The notes under the pieces were generated by a model, which worked only from the letters and a program-made list of their open reading frames with translations, searched no databases and had not been told where the DNA came from. Below are positions 53,401 to 61,215 of a stretch of 64,000 bases of DNA, one piece after another. Position 1 is the first letter of the stretch. Each line of letters opens with the position of its first letter. This stretch comes from Natrinema salaciae (GTDB taxonomy: Archaea > Halobacteriota > Halobacteria > Halobacteriales > Natrialbaceae). Position numbers and translations under genes: made by a program. Location: positions 1 to 64,000 of the forward strand of contig NZ_FOFD01000006.1 in NCBI RefSeq assembly GCF_900110865.1. The letters are read 5' to 3'.

Positions 53401-54277
53401 CGAGGATGACGACACCCTCTGGGAGCAGTTCAGCCAGCGAACGATGGAGATGCAGCAGCTCTACCCCGGTGCGGACATCACCGGGGAGATGCAAGCGATC
53501 GTCGGCGGGGACGAAGTGCCTGATGCCGACCGGCTCCGAGCAACGATCGACGAATCCGACGCTCACAGACGAACTGTCGTCCGCGAACAGTACGAACGCA
53601 TCACGGGAGAGTCGCCGCCGGATGAGGAACCCGAGAGCGTGGTCTCCAGTCTTGCAACGTGGCTCTATGCTCACGATGGGAGTAGCAAGGAAACTGCCGA
53701 CCGCGTCGCCATCGAATTCGACGGTGTAACCATCGACGATCTCTACGAGCTCTTCGAGACGGCATGGAACGGTGATTCGTTCTCGGAAGAAGACCTCGTC
53801 GACCCGACGGTCGTTCAGCAAGCCAAGCGGTACGAACGGGCACGGCGGCTCCTCGAAGATTCGGGTAGTGAGGCCTCGCTCTGGTCGCAACTTCGCGACG
53901 CGTCGAGACGACTCGAGGACGAGCGTCCGAATCACCCAGTCACGACCGACGTGAACGAGATGCTCAGTCGATCGCAGCCGCCGAGCGTTGACGACGTAGA
54001 GCAACTTCTCGATAAAGCAGAGAACCCCTTCGAGGTCAACGAGCGGCTCGAGGAACTTGCCAGCGAACTGCAGTCCGAGTATCCCGACCACGATCTCACC
54101 CAAGAGGTCGTCGATGCAGTAGAGGGATCCAGCCCTCCGAGTAAAGAACGGATGGGTGAATTGATCGAAGATGCCGAGCAGTTGCTCGACGGTGTTGACG
54201 AGCAGCTGCGGCGGATTCGAGAGACCATGGATGAATTGCCTGATGACTCTGTGGTGATGATCGAGCTGCTCGACTGA
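50435..54277 (+). CDS. brxC: BREX ATPase BrxC/PglY-like, copy 2
   Basis: 1,280 aa. Walker A is ATFGSGKTHLLKLI (about 68-81) and Walker B is LLIGLDEVALFIGDGRHRY (about 261-279). RVTEEEYVQGRALLILVRSL lies in a helical lid region. The last 400 residues are strongly acidic, with repeated helices (RFARARGLFRS, RYERARRLLED). Two large P-loop genes flanking brxB are the hallmark that I recall for haloarchaeal BREX type 5. It is the last gene of the first operon, convergent with the inverted gene that follows. Confidence 0.87.
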   Translation: MSDTHIHDIFQQSPTRELEEVQKVNARARAENDVREFYETDSARDVLTTLGNLVDKYPHEEPRFLYISATFGSGKTHLLKLIGFAADTESEFADLGEELANRWPGFQSFRQSVANSHVDRLKPVFLNLLNRDASQEPPLPYLIYEAIGRELGYPTDPNWLLEWAWQLDMNHGDCWERLQEVEHDGQTFEDVYDERASLRSWLYDAVPTLDDSPYASREEVKQSIDDAIEEVDPDEFDPDELVDRIEAAQESLSTPETETELLIGLDEVALFIGDGRHRYREFQETMEALTELGVGPNPPVIGTGQYPIERIHGEFDDTEVTEQPWYGAQEPLEGADTEIIVRKRWLQKDAEGGQAVESALREMTDLTLDAYSDIAGADPDAVESYPFREYDLGLLRTVIQQLMPRGRVTEEEYVQGRALLILVRSLFTRFEWGDKQVGALVTWDELYDLLVEETTYIPLWVQEMVENKLVPSAGGDESAFSVRVAKALYLLNQVRSEVPSTPANLARLMVKSTHESFESVRGDVESALSDLLEDRKVLTETNDRGDEEYLLVSEEQEDILTRAKTRAQQIPSHRLSAKLENSIREGSNLLLSEGSRHEVDLEGERKVPLRFGYSVLDPIEQAPTPEFDAVRVRLVAGRDEEVSDQVDAWQSTNEGRDGGEHVLVAVELQGSTIDRLRDVMGMQEVLSEETETYPDLESDHRDEQRALESAIREQLEEADVYVRTGGTRGRYGDVIEQVVETQVRSVFSGTRFVLTNGITEVEDAKQMARFFRGVDDWPLSSEDAVTLGVDTDRAELADGWCQEFLDEYEDTQSLRAEDLLTQTVQRGGTYRGTPQESISALLITLATANKIALRRDDEYITEPDEIGRAVRNKTNLTDVQIRFESLDGIDPDQIQEAVETLIGEEPDGTDPDAWLSELATWVDENSVLVKRVLRGVSREFGEGASLDELERALQPALGGESLETDDFASDEIARQSERFARARGLFRSVEDDDTLWEQFSQRTMEMQQLYPGADITGEMQAIVGGDEVPDADRLRATIDESDAHRRTVVREQYERITGESPPDEEPESVVSSLATWLYAHDGSSKETADRVAIEFDGVTIDDLYELFETAWNGDSFSEEDLVDPTVVQQAKRYERARRLLEDSGSEASLWSQLRDASRRLEDERPNHPVTTDVNEMLSRSQPPSVDDVEQLLDKAENPFEVNERLEELASELQSEYPDHDLTQEVVDAVEGSSPPSKERMGELIEDAEQLLDGVDEQLRRIRETMDELPDDSVVMIELLD

Positions 54278-54399
54278 CGGCCTGCTGTTGCAAAATATCG
54301 AACTCATTTATATTCATTTCGTAATTACGCAACACAGAGAGGCCATCACGGTCGAAAACGACGTACTTGTCCGAAATCATCTATGAGAATCAGGTTGGC

Positions 54400-55260
54400 C
54401 TATCGTGTATCGAGATAATCCGGCGGATCATCGCGGAACTCCCTTAGCCACCGAAGTGCAGCCTCTGTCTCGGTGAATTCCTCTTCGTGAGTTCCTGCAC
54501 CATCGCGCCATTCGTCGTCAATACGATACCGGTGGCTCACGGTCAGAATCGTCGTGTCGGGGTGATCTGTTCCCCCTACGCGTTCGAGGTACCAGTCAGG
54601 CTCGTAACGCCGAAATACGGCCACATCATCCGTTTCCTCCTCAACTCGCGTTAGAAGCCGGTCGAGGGCTGTACTCCGGGACGCTCTCTCGAGGTGCGCC
54701 GTGATGCTCGTAGCGATCCGCTCGCCATGATCGTACCTTTCGAGATTGAACTCCTCGTCAACGGCGTTCTCCACGTCGCGAAGGTGCTCTAACAGCTCCG
54801 AATCGAGGTCTCTGATCCACCTCTCGATGTCGCCCACATCAGCACTCAGCTCGATCAAGACCTCGAACGAGGAGTCATCACGAGCAGCAAACAGAGGTCT
54901 CTCGTTCAGTCTGAGAGCACCTCGAGAGATCAACGTATCTCCAAATACCTGTACGACCGGAATATCCGACGCTCGAAGCTGGCGTTGCAGGCTAACGATG
55001 TCGTATGGGGGTGCTTCATCGACTAGTTCTACGCTGATCGAGGCTAAGGTTCGTCTCGAATAGAACTCGCTCAGCCGTGGATACGATGCTCTTGTTCGGA
55101 CGTGGATGTCGATTTCGCTGATGGTTCGCAGATTCACAGGGTCGGGGAGACGGGAGGCCGCCTCGTCATTTAATTTAGCTTCACTTCGATAGAGGGCTGC
55201 TCTCGCTGAGGCCCCTATCCGAACCGGAAACCCGACGACCGAGCGAAGAATCCCCTTCAT
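54400..55260 (-). CDS. Unknown protein inverted within the BREX locus
   Basis: 286 aa, not recognised. It begins MKGILRSVVGFPVRIGASAR, then LRTISEIDIHVRTRASYPRL, VFGDTLISRGALRLNERPLF, FEVLIELSADVGDIERWIRD and ends with aromatic/acidic helices (ALRWLREFRDDPPDYLD). No membrane segment, Walker or nuclease motif is visible. It is read against the BREX genes and shares a 123-bp divergent promoter region with the NucS-like gene, so the two may be co-regulated. Confidence 0.6.
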   Translation of the reverse strand: MKGILRSVVGFPVRIGASARAALYRSEAKLNDEAASRLPDPVNLRTISEIDIHVRTRASYPRLSEFYSRRTLASISVELVDEAPPYDIVSLQRQLRASDIPVVQVFGDTLISRGALRLNERPLFAARDDSSFEVLIELSADVGDIERWIRDLDSELLEHLRDVENAVDEEFNLERYDHGERIATSITAHLERASRSTALDRLLTRVEEETDDVAVFRRYEPDWYLERVGGTDHPDTTILTVSHRYRIDDEWRDGAGTHEEEFTETEAALRWLREFRDDPPDYLDTR

Positions 55261-55383
55261 CTTTAGCTACTCCCGGTCGAGAGTTGTTAAATCACGGTGA
55301 ACGTCTGTCGACCGGTTCCACGCATTGAATAGTACTGGTGGCTCCAAAGGATTATCATGCGTCTGTGAGACTATTTCGACATC

Positions 55384-56427
55384 ATGCTTAGAGTCGGAGA
55401 CGAAGAAGACGTTTCCACATTAGAGACGGTCTCCCTGAAGGACGAGGGGTTTCGTGAGGACGACCTCCGGGAGTGGATCATCAATAGTCCCGAGAGCATC
55501 CTCGGTGAGGACTTTCGGCTTATCGGTCGGGAGATTTCCGTGAAGCAGATCGGCGATGGCATTGATCTCCTCGCCATCGACCGAGACGCCAACGTCGTCG
55601 CCATCGAACTCAAACGAGGCGCGCTGAAGCCGAAGGTCGATTTTCAGGGGCTCAAGTACGCCGCCTACACCTCGCACTGGGATTACTCCAAGCTCCGCGA
55701 CCAGTTCGAGAAGTTCAAGTCCACGACGTGGGGGCGGACGCTCTACGAGGAGGAGACCACGTTTACCGAGGTACTCGACGAGTTCTGCAACGAGGACTAC
55801 ACGCTCAATCAGGATCAGCGAATCGTCTTCGTCGGTGAATCTGTCCGCGAGCGGCTGGACATCGTACTCCGGTGGCTTAGCGACAGATCGATCGACATCT
55901 CCGTCATCGAGTTCCAGCTCCTCAAGGACGGCGACCGGCTGTATCTTGACGCAGAGCAGACGATCCCGACACCAGAACACACCGTGACGGACGTAAGTCC
56001 CGACACCTCTGACGAGCCGTGGAAGGAGGACGGACAGAGTTGGCACCTCAACGAGCGTTCAAACGAGGAAACAGCCGGTTTGCTGGAAGACGTCACAGCC
56101 GCGCTGCAGGAACTGGAGTTCCTCAACGGGCCGGAGTGGGGGCAGAAGCACTACGTCGCGTTCAACAAGGGCCGAAAACGTCGCATCGCGATCCGGACGA
56201 AGCGGACGCTGTTCCACATCGACCTGTACGACGTCGATACGGCGTCGCTTGATGCTGCAGAGATTGCGGATGCACTCGGGATCGATGCCGAGTCGGTCGC
56301 AGTCAAAGAGGATATGCGGGGCAGTGGTCGAAGCGGAGTGAGAATCACCTGTAACCCGAATCAGGAGATCGATTTCGACGCGCTTGAATCTCAGGCTCGG
56401 GAGATACTCGGCGAGACTACCGAGTGA
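55384..56427 (+). CDS. PD-(D/E)XK nuclease, NucS/DUF91-like
   Basis: 347 aa. The N-terminal domain has the nuclease core: Asp61 in IGDGIDLLAIDRD and Glu75/Lys77 in VVAIELKRGALKPKV, followed by the Gln-containing helix FQGLKYAAYTSHW. REDDLREWIINSPESILGED precedes it, a NucS-like lead-in. The C-terminal third (about 245-340) is a separate domain with HYVAFNKGRKRRIAIRTKRT and a DNA-recognition flavour. NucS-type enzymes cut single-stranded or mismatched DNA. Sited between brxC2 and pglX, it is a candidate effector of this BREX. Confidence 0.75.
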   Translation: MLRVGDEEDVSTLETVSLKDEGFREDDLREWIINSPESILGEDFRLIGREISVKQIGDGIDLLAIDRDANVVAIELKRGALKPKVDFQGLKYAAYTSHWDYSKLRDQFEKFKSTTWGRTLYEEETTFTEVLDEFCNEDYTLNQDQRIVFVGESVRERLDIVLRWLSDRSIDISVIEFQLLKDGDRLYLDAEQTIPTPEHTVTDVSPDTSDEPWKEDGQSWHLNERSNEETAGLLEDVTAALQELEFLNGPEWGQKHYVAFNKGRKRRIAIRTKRTLFHIDLYDVDTASLDAAEIADALGIDAESVAVKEDMRGSGRSGVRITCNPNQEIDFDALESQAREILGETTE

Positions 56428-56546
56428 GAGAGGGCAGCAGAGACCGCAGCTCCACTCTTTTCGAACCTTGACCCAGCACCGGGTCGGCTTTTTGCTGTGT
56501 CTGGCTTCTGTTCACGGAAGGCGCTTAGATTGCTGCGCTGTGGCAG

Positions 56547-56798
56547 TTAGAACCCGCTATCGTCGGCGAGTTCCAGAACTTTCGCCCCCACGATAACGAT
56601 CAGCGCGATGATTGAGAAGAACCCTGCAAGCTCGAAGAGCGCCATCGGGTTCTCTACGAACCACCAGAAGATTGGTTCGAGAAACTCGATCCCGTAGAAG
56701 TCCGCGAGTATCTTCGAAATCACCGCTCCGAAGACCACAAACAACAGTAGATACAGAAAGTACCGGAGCTTCCGAGGGCCGGCGAAGTCATCAACCAT
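56547..56798 (-). CDS. Small two-helix membrane protein inside the BREX locus
   Basis: 83 aa from the ATG at 56798. Two hydrophobic helices: YFLYLLLFVVFGAVISKILA and FELAGFFSIIALIVIVGAKV, with an aromatic loop (FLEPIFWWFVENPMALF). Inverted relative to pglX. No family is recognised. Small membrane proteins in defence loci can act in membrane disruption or signalling, but nothing here proves that. Confidence 0.6.
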   Translation of the reverse strand: MVDDFAGPRKLRYFLYLLLFVVFGAVISKILADFYGIEFLEPIFWWFVENPMALFELAGFFSIIALIVIVGAKVLELADDSGF

Positions 56799-56946
56799 AC
56801 CTAAGCATTCAAGATCAGTCGTAAATATTTCGTGGAGAACCACCCAGCCGATCTTTTCCAAGTCCTGATCCGGACGCCGTCTGAGAGTATATGGACAATC
56901 TTCAAGACATCTTGATGACTCTGCTTGTAACATCACTGAGTTTCGT

Positions 56947-59900
56947 ATGGACGGACAATCTACCCAACCCCGCAAGGCCCAGCTCGACAAAGAAGAACGT
57001 GAGCACCTCGAAGACGTCGTCACCGAGATGCGCGACCGCGTCGAGGCGAACGTTCGCTACCAGCTCGAGGACGAGTACGACCTCGACGAGAAACCGGACG
57101 ACGACGCGTCCCTGAGCGAGGAGCAGGAAGACCTCGTCGAAGCCATCGAACTCGAAGCCGCCGACGGTCACAACTGGCACGAAGCCCACAAGCAGTACAT
57201 CACGGGCGTCGGATACACGATCGTCAATCGGCTGGCCGCGCTCCGCTGTATGGAGGTTCGGGACTTCATCGATGACGAGGTCACGGCCTTCCGCGACGAC
57301 GGCCTCACGCCGGCCGCCGACCGACTGGTCACCGAGGAGTTCATGCTCGAGGAGGAGGCTGTCCTCGAAGCCTACCGGAACGCGTGCGACGACCTCGCCG
57401 AGGAGATCGAGATTCTCTTCGACCGCTCGACGGCCTACAGCCTGATCGACCCCGACGACGACACGTTCGAGGACATCTGCGGGATGCTCGACGAGGTCGC
57501 CGACGAGGTTTGGCGGGCCGACGACGTGCTGGGGTGGGTGTACGAGTACTACAACCGTCCCGTCGTCGAGGCGCTCGACGCGAAGAACACGCTCGAACCG
57601 GAGGACGTGGGGCCGGCGAATCAGTTCTACACGCCCCACTGGGTCGTCCGGATGCTCACCGACAATTCCCTCGGCAAGCTCTATCTCGAGGCCACCGAGC
57701 AGGAGTCGGCAGTACCGGAGCCGGAGGCGCTCAGTCCCGAGAAGCGCAAGGAACGCTTGGTCACGCCGGAAGACAGCCCGTCCGTTCCCGAACTCTGTAC
57801 ATACCTCATCCCGGACGAGGAGCCCGGCGCCGCTCCCGAGTTCGATCATCCGTCTGAACTGCGAGTCATCGACCCCGCCTGTGGGAGCGGTCACTTCCTC
57901 CTGTACGCATTCGACGTGCTGGAGCGAATCTGGTGGGAAGAAGAAGACGACCTCGACCGCGCCGAGATTCCGGCGAAGGTGCTGGAGCACAACCTCTACG
58001 GCGTCGACATCGACCTGCGCTCGTGCCAGCTCTCGGCGTTCAATCTGTATCTGAAGGCCCGGACGCGCGCCGAGGAGGAAGACGGCCAGTTTGAGATGCC
58101 CAACGTCGACATCGTCTGTGCGGACGCCCGCGTGGCGGAGGTCGAAGAGGGCGCCGAGGTGTTGGACGAAATCACTGGCGAGGGGACTGACCTGCGCGAG
58201 GCGCTTGGTGAGATCATTGAGACGTTCCAGCACACGGAGGCGCTCGGGAGCCTCCTCGACGTGAGTGGGACGCTTGAGGATGTATTCGAAAGTGGACAGA
58301 CAGGATTGTCAGACTGGGGCGACGGGACGCACCAATCGCTAAACTCGTTCTTGAAGGCACTTCGGGAGGCCGTCGATGAGCGGTCGTCAGACTCTTTCGG
58401 CGAACAGAACCTCAAGAGTTTCCTGAATCTGCTGGTAGTGCTAACGCAAGAGTACGACGTTGCACTAATGAATCCGCCGTACGGAATGCGGGGTCGGATG
58501 CCTAATGGCGTCAAGTCCTATGTGAGTGACAACTACGAATATTACCAAGAGTATTATGTAAACTTCTTCGAGGTCTGTGAGCGGCTATCCAAGGGTAACG
58601 GCCGGGTCGGGATGCTCGTTCCTTGGTCGTTCATGTTCCGGAAGGTCTTCGAGAGCTTCCGAGTAGATTTCGTCGGCGACGACCGTTCGTTCGATTTTCT
58701 CGCCGAGTTTGGCTACGATGTTCTTGATAACGCAACCGTAGGGACTGTCGGGACGGTCGTTCGGACAGGGACTTCCGACGACAATACCGATGGGAAGTTC
58801 ATTAGACTTCACGATGTTTCCAAATCTGAGAAAGAAAGAACGTATATTGACTCGGTATTCGAAGACGAGTACGACGGAACAATCAGACGAGTGTACACGC
58901 GTGATACTTCGGAATTCTCGCTTGTACCGGGCGCGTCAATTTCGTATTGGGTTCCGATGGAACTTCGTCGGCTATACAACTCTGAGGCGGTGTTAGACGC
59001 TGAAAACGGCGACCTCCCTGAAAAAACTAGTCTTAGCGATGTAAAGCAAGGTATCATCTCTGGAGACAATACGAGGTTTCTGAATAAGTTCTGGGAAGCA
59101 CCGGAGGAGGGTATTTTGTTCCCACCCCTTTCCGACGGTGGAACAGACACATGGCTGCTTCCGCGAATCAAGGATAGGATTCTCTGGGAGAACGACGGAG
59201 CAGAGATCAAACGGTACTCAGGATCAAGGCCTCAGAACACGGACTTCTACTTTACCGAAGGAATCTCGTTTAACCGGAGGAAAAGGAGCGGTCGCCACTT
59301 CGGTTACATGCACCCCGACTCAATCTTCTCGGAGTCAGGAACCGCGCTGTTCCCGGAGAACTGCGACTCGTGGGCGCTCACCTCATACCTAAATAGTCGG
59401 CTGCTCACGTACCTCAAGTTAGCACAAACGTTCGAACGGAAGTGGGAGATCAGCACCGTTGCTCGACTCCCCGTCCCCGAGGTCGTCTTCGAGAATGAGG
59501 ATGAACTCGCCGCGAACGCACGCGATCAAGTTGCCAATGTTCTCGCACGTCGGAGTACCGAGTTTACCTCACCACACTTCTCGGGTACACTTGCAGCACA
59601 GATGCTCGGGTACGGGAACCCCAACCCGCCGGATCACCCTCATCGGAGTCTCCTAGATGAGATCGATTGGGAGATACCATCCGAGGTAGAGCCTGAAACA
59701 AGCATCGAGGAGTTAGCGAAGCGCGGGGAAGAGTACTTGAAACGCCTCAACCGCAATCTGGAGCAGAGCGCAAGAGAAACAGACAAGCTACTGTTTGACC
59801 AACTTGATCTTGACGAGGATCTCCGGCGTGAAGTGCTTCAGGAGGTAGAACTACGAACGATCGACGACCCGCTGACCGAGTGGACTCGGGACGATTCTGG

Positions 59901-61167
59901 AGCGGAACGCGGGGATACCCCATCTGTCTCCCCAAGCGAACTTGCGCGCGATCTCATCCTTCAGTTTAGCATAGATATTGTCAGGAACAACGACGATGGC
60001 ATCGTTCCCTTATCTAGCGTCGACGGCGAGGATGAACTCCTCACACACATTGAGTCGAAGTTCGAACACGTATGGGGCGAACACGCAACCGACCGCCTCG
60101 CGGAAGTTGACGAGGTACTTGGAAACCGTAGTGCCGGCGATGAGGCATATCCAAACCTCCGGGCGTGGCTCGAAGACGACCTGTTCGAGTACCACATCTC
60201 GAAGTTCGACCGGACGCCGATCCTCTGGCGCTTCTCGACTGAACGGCTCGTTTCCGACCCAGATGGCGAGGGATTCGGCTGTCTCGTTGACTACCACCAG
60301 TTAGACGCGAGTATCTTCGACCGCCTACAGAACCAGTATCTCGAACCCCGGCGAGCGTATCTCCGCGAACGACGGGCGGCGGCAAACAGTCGCCGTAACG
60401 ATGAATCGCTCTCGGCCTCCGAGCGCGCCGACGCCGCCGAGGAGTACGAACGCTGCGAGAGCGGTCTCGAACAGCTCAGCGTGTTTGAAGAACAGCTTGG
60501 CGAACTTGCCGAGTCCAACCCCCGCGAGTGGCCCGACGGGAATCAGGAACTCGCCGCTGAGGCAGCCGAACGCGTCGCGGAGTTCCGGGAGCGGACAGCG
60601 TCACGGTTGAGCACTCTCGAAACACTCGCCGATCTGGAGGACGTGGATATGGAAGACCTGTTCAGCCCCTCGTTCTACGAGACTGTACAAGGGAACAAAG
60701 ACGAGTGGATCAACGCGCTCGACGACCTGCAGGCTGCCTTCGAGGCCTACGCCGGGGATGGTTCCGAACCCGTTGAAGCTCATCTCTACGACCTCTTCGA
60801 GTACTACGACGATCTCGTCGGCTCCTCCCACTACGCAAGCAACGGGATTCTGTTCATGACGTACTACTTCGACCAGTTCGAGGACGCCGGACAGGCCCAA
60901 ATCGGTGATGCTGGTGTCTCTGAACGTCAGCGGCTTCTCTCGGAACTCGCCGCCGACGTTGACGAGTACACGCAACTGGCCGAGGAGATCTCTGACGACT
61001 GCGACGAGGTCGCTGCAGACATCCCCGACGATTGGGAAGAGCGCGCGCTCTCAGAGGTGACGACTACCGGCTACCAGCCTGTCCACAAGCACGGCGTCGC
61101 GATCAACATCACGCCGCTCGCGGAGAAGGACATCGTCCCCGAAATCGTTGAGGACAAGGTGATCTGA
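56947..61167 (+). CDS. pglX: BREX adenine-specific DNA methyltransferase PglX
   Basis: 1,406 aa. NQFYTPHWVVRMLTDNSLGK precedes SAM motif I DPACGSGHFLLYAF (about 308-321), and the catalytic motif NPPYGMRG lies at about 507-514. A long central region up to about residue 1,000 should hold the target-recognition domain, and the C-terminus is helical. PglX marks host DNA with N6-methyladenine and is also needed for exclusion. GC content is mosaic: sampled 60-base blocks give about 65% at 57001, 35% at 58801, 42% at 59041 and 63% at 60481. It starts its own operon, with AT-rich DNA upstream. Confidence 0.92.
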   Translation: MDGQSTQPRKAQLDKEEREHLEDVVTEMRDRVEANVRYQLEDEYDLDEKPDDDASLSEEQEDLVEAIELEAADGHNWHEAHKQYITGVGYTIVNRLAALRCMEVRDFIDDEVTAFRDDGLTPAADRLVTEEFMLEEEAVLEAYRNACDDLAEEIEILFDRSTAYSLIDPDDDTFEDICGMLDEVADEVWRADDVLGWVYEYYNRPVVEALDAKNTLEPEDVGPANQFYTPHWVVRMLTDNSLGKLYLEATEQESAVPEPEALSPEKRKERLVTPEDSPSVPELCTYLIPDEEPGAAPEFDHPSELRVIDPACGSGHFLLYAFDVLERIWWEEEDDLDRAEIPAKVLEHNLYGVDIDLRSCQLSAFNLYLKARTRAEEEDGQFEMPNVDIVCADARVAEVEEGAEVLDEITGEGTDLREALGEIIETFQHTEALGSLLDVSGTLEDVFESGQTGLSDWGDGTHQSLNSFLKALREAVDERSSDSFGEQNLKSFLNLLVVLTQEYDVALMNPPYGMRGRMPNGVKSYVSDNYEYYQEYYVNFFEVCERLSKGNGRVGMLVPWSFMFRKVFESFRVDFVGDDRSFDFLAEFGYDVLDNATVGTVGTVVRTGTSDDNTDGKFIRLHDVSKSEKERTYIDSVFEDEYDGTIRRVYTRDTSEFSLVPGASISYWVPMELRRLYNSEAVLDAENGDLPEKTSLSDVKQGIISGDNTRFLNKFWEAPEEGILFPPLSDGGTDTWLLPRIKDRILWENDGAEIKRYSGSRPQNTDFYFTEGISFNRRKRSGRHFGYMHPDSIFSESGTALFPENCDSWALTSYLNSRLLTYLKLAQTFERKWEISTVARLPVPEVVFENEDELAANARDQVANVLARRSTEFTSPHFSGTLAAQMLGYGNPNPPDHPHRSLLDEIDWEIPSEVEPETSIEELAKRGEEYLKRLNRNLEQSARETDKLLFDQLDLDEDLRREVLQEVELRTIDDPLTEWTRDDSGAERGDTPSVSPSELARDLILQFSIDIVRNNDDGIVPLSSVDGEDELLTHIESKFEHVWGEHATDRLAEVDEVLGNRSAGDEAYPNLRAWLEDDLFEYHISKFDRTPILWRFSTERLVSDPDGEGFGCLVDYHQLDASIFDRLQNQYLEPRRAYLRERRAAANSRRNDESLSASERADAAEEYERCESGLEQLSVFEEQLGELAESNPREWPDGNQELAAEAAERVAEFRERTASRLSTLETLADLEDVDMEDLFSPSFYETVQGNKDEWINALDDLQAAFEAYAGDGSEPVEAHLYDLFEYYDDLVGSSHYASNGILFMTYYFDQFEDAGQAQIGDAGVSERQRLLSELAADVDEYTQLAEEISDDCDEVAADIPDDWEERALSEVTTTGYQPVHKHGVAINITPLAEKDIVPEIVEDKVI

Positions 61168-61170
61168 AAG

Positions 61171-61215
61171 ATGAATCCGCAATTTATCGCTCCCTCGGAG
61201 GCGGATGCTCAATGA
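61171..61215 (+). CDS. Fourteen-codon mini-ORF bridging pglX and the OLD gene
   Basis: It encodes MNPQFIAPSEADAQ. It starts three bases after the pglX stop, and its TGA overlaps the ATG of the next gene as ATGA (61212-61215). A GGAGG sequence (61197-61201) lies before the OLD start. It may serve as a translational coupling bridge, or be the scarred end of an older gene at this insertion point. Confidence 0.4.
   Translation: MNPQFIAPSEADAQ

Noticed and set aside
56902-58233. A 443-codon minus-strand frame opposite pglX
   Set aside because: It mirrors the N-terminal part of PglX, which has clear methylase motifs.
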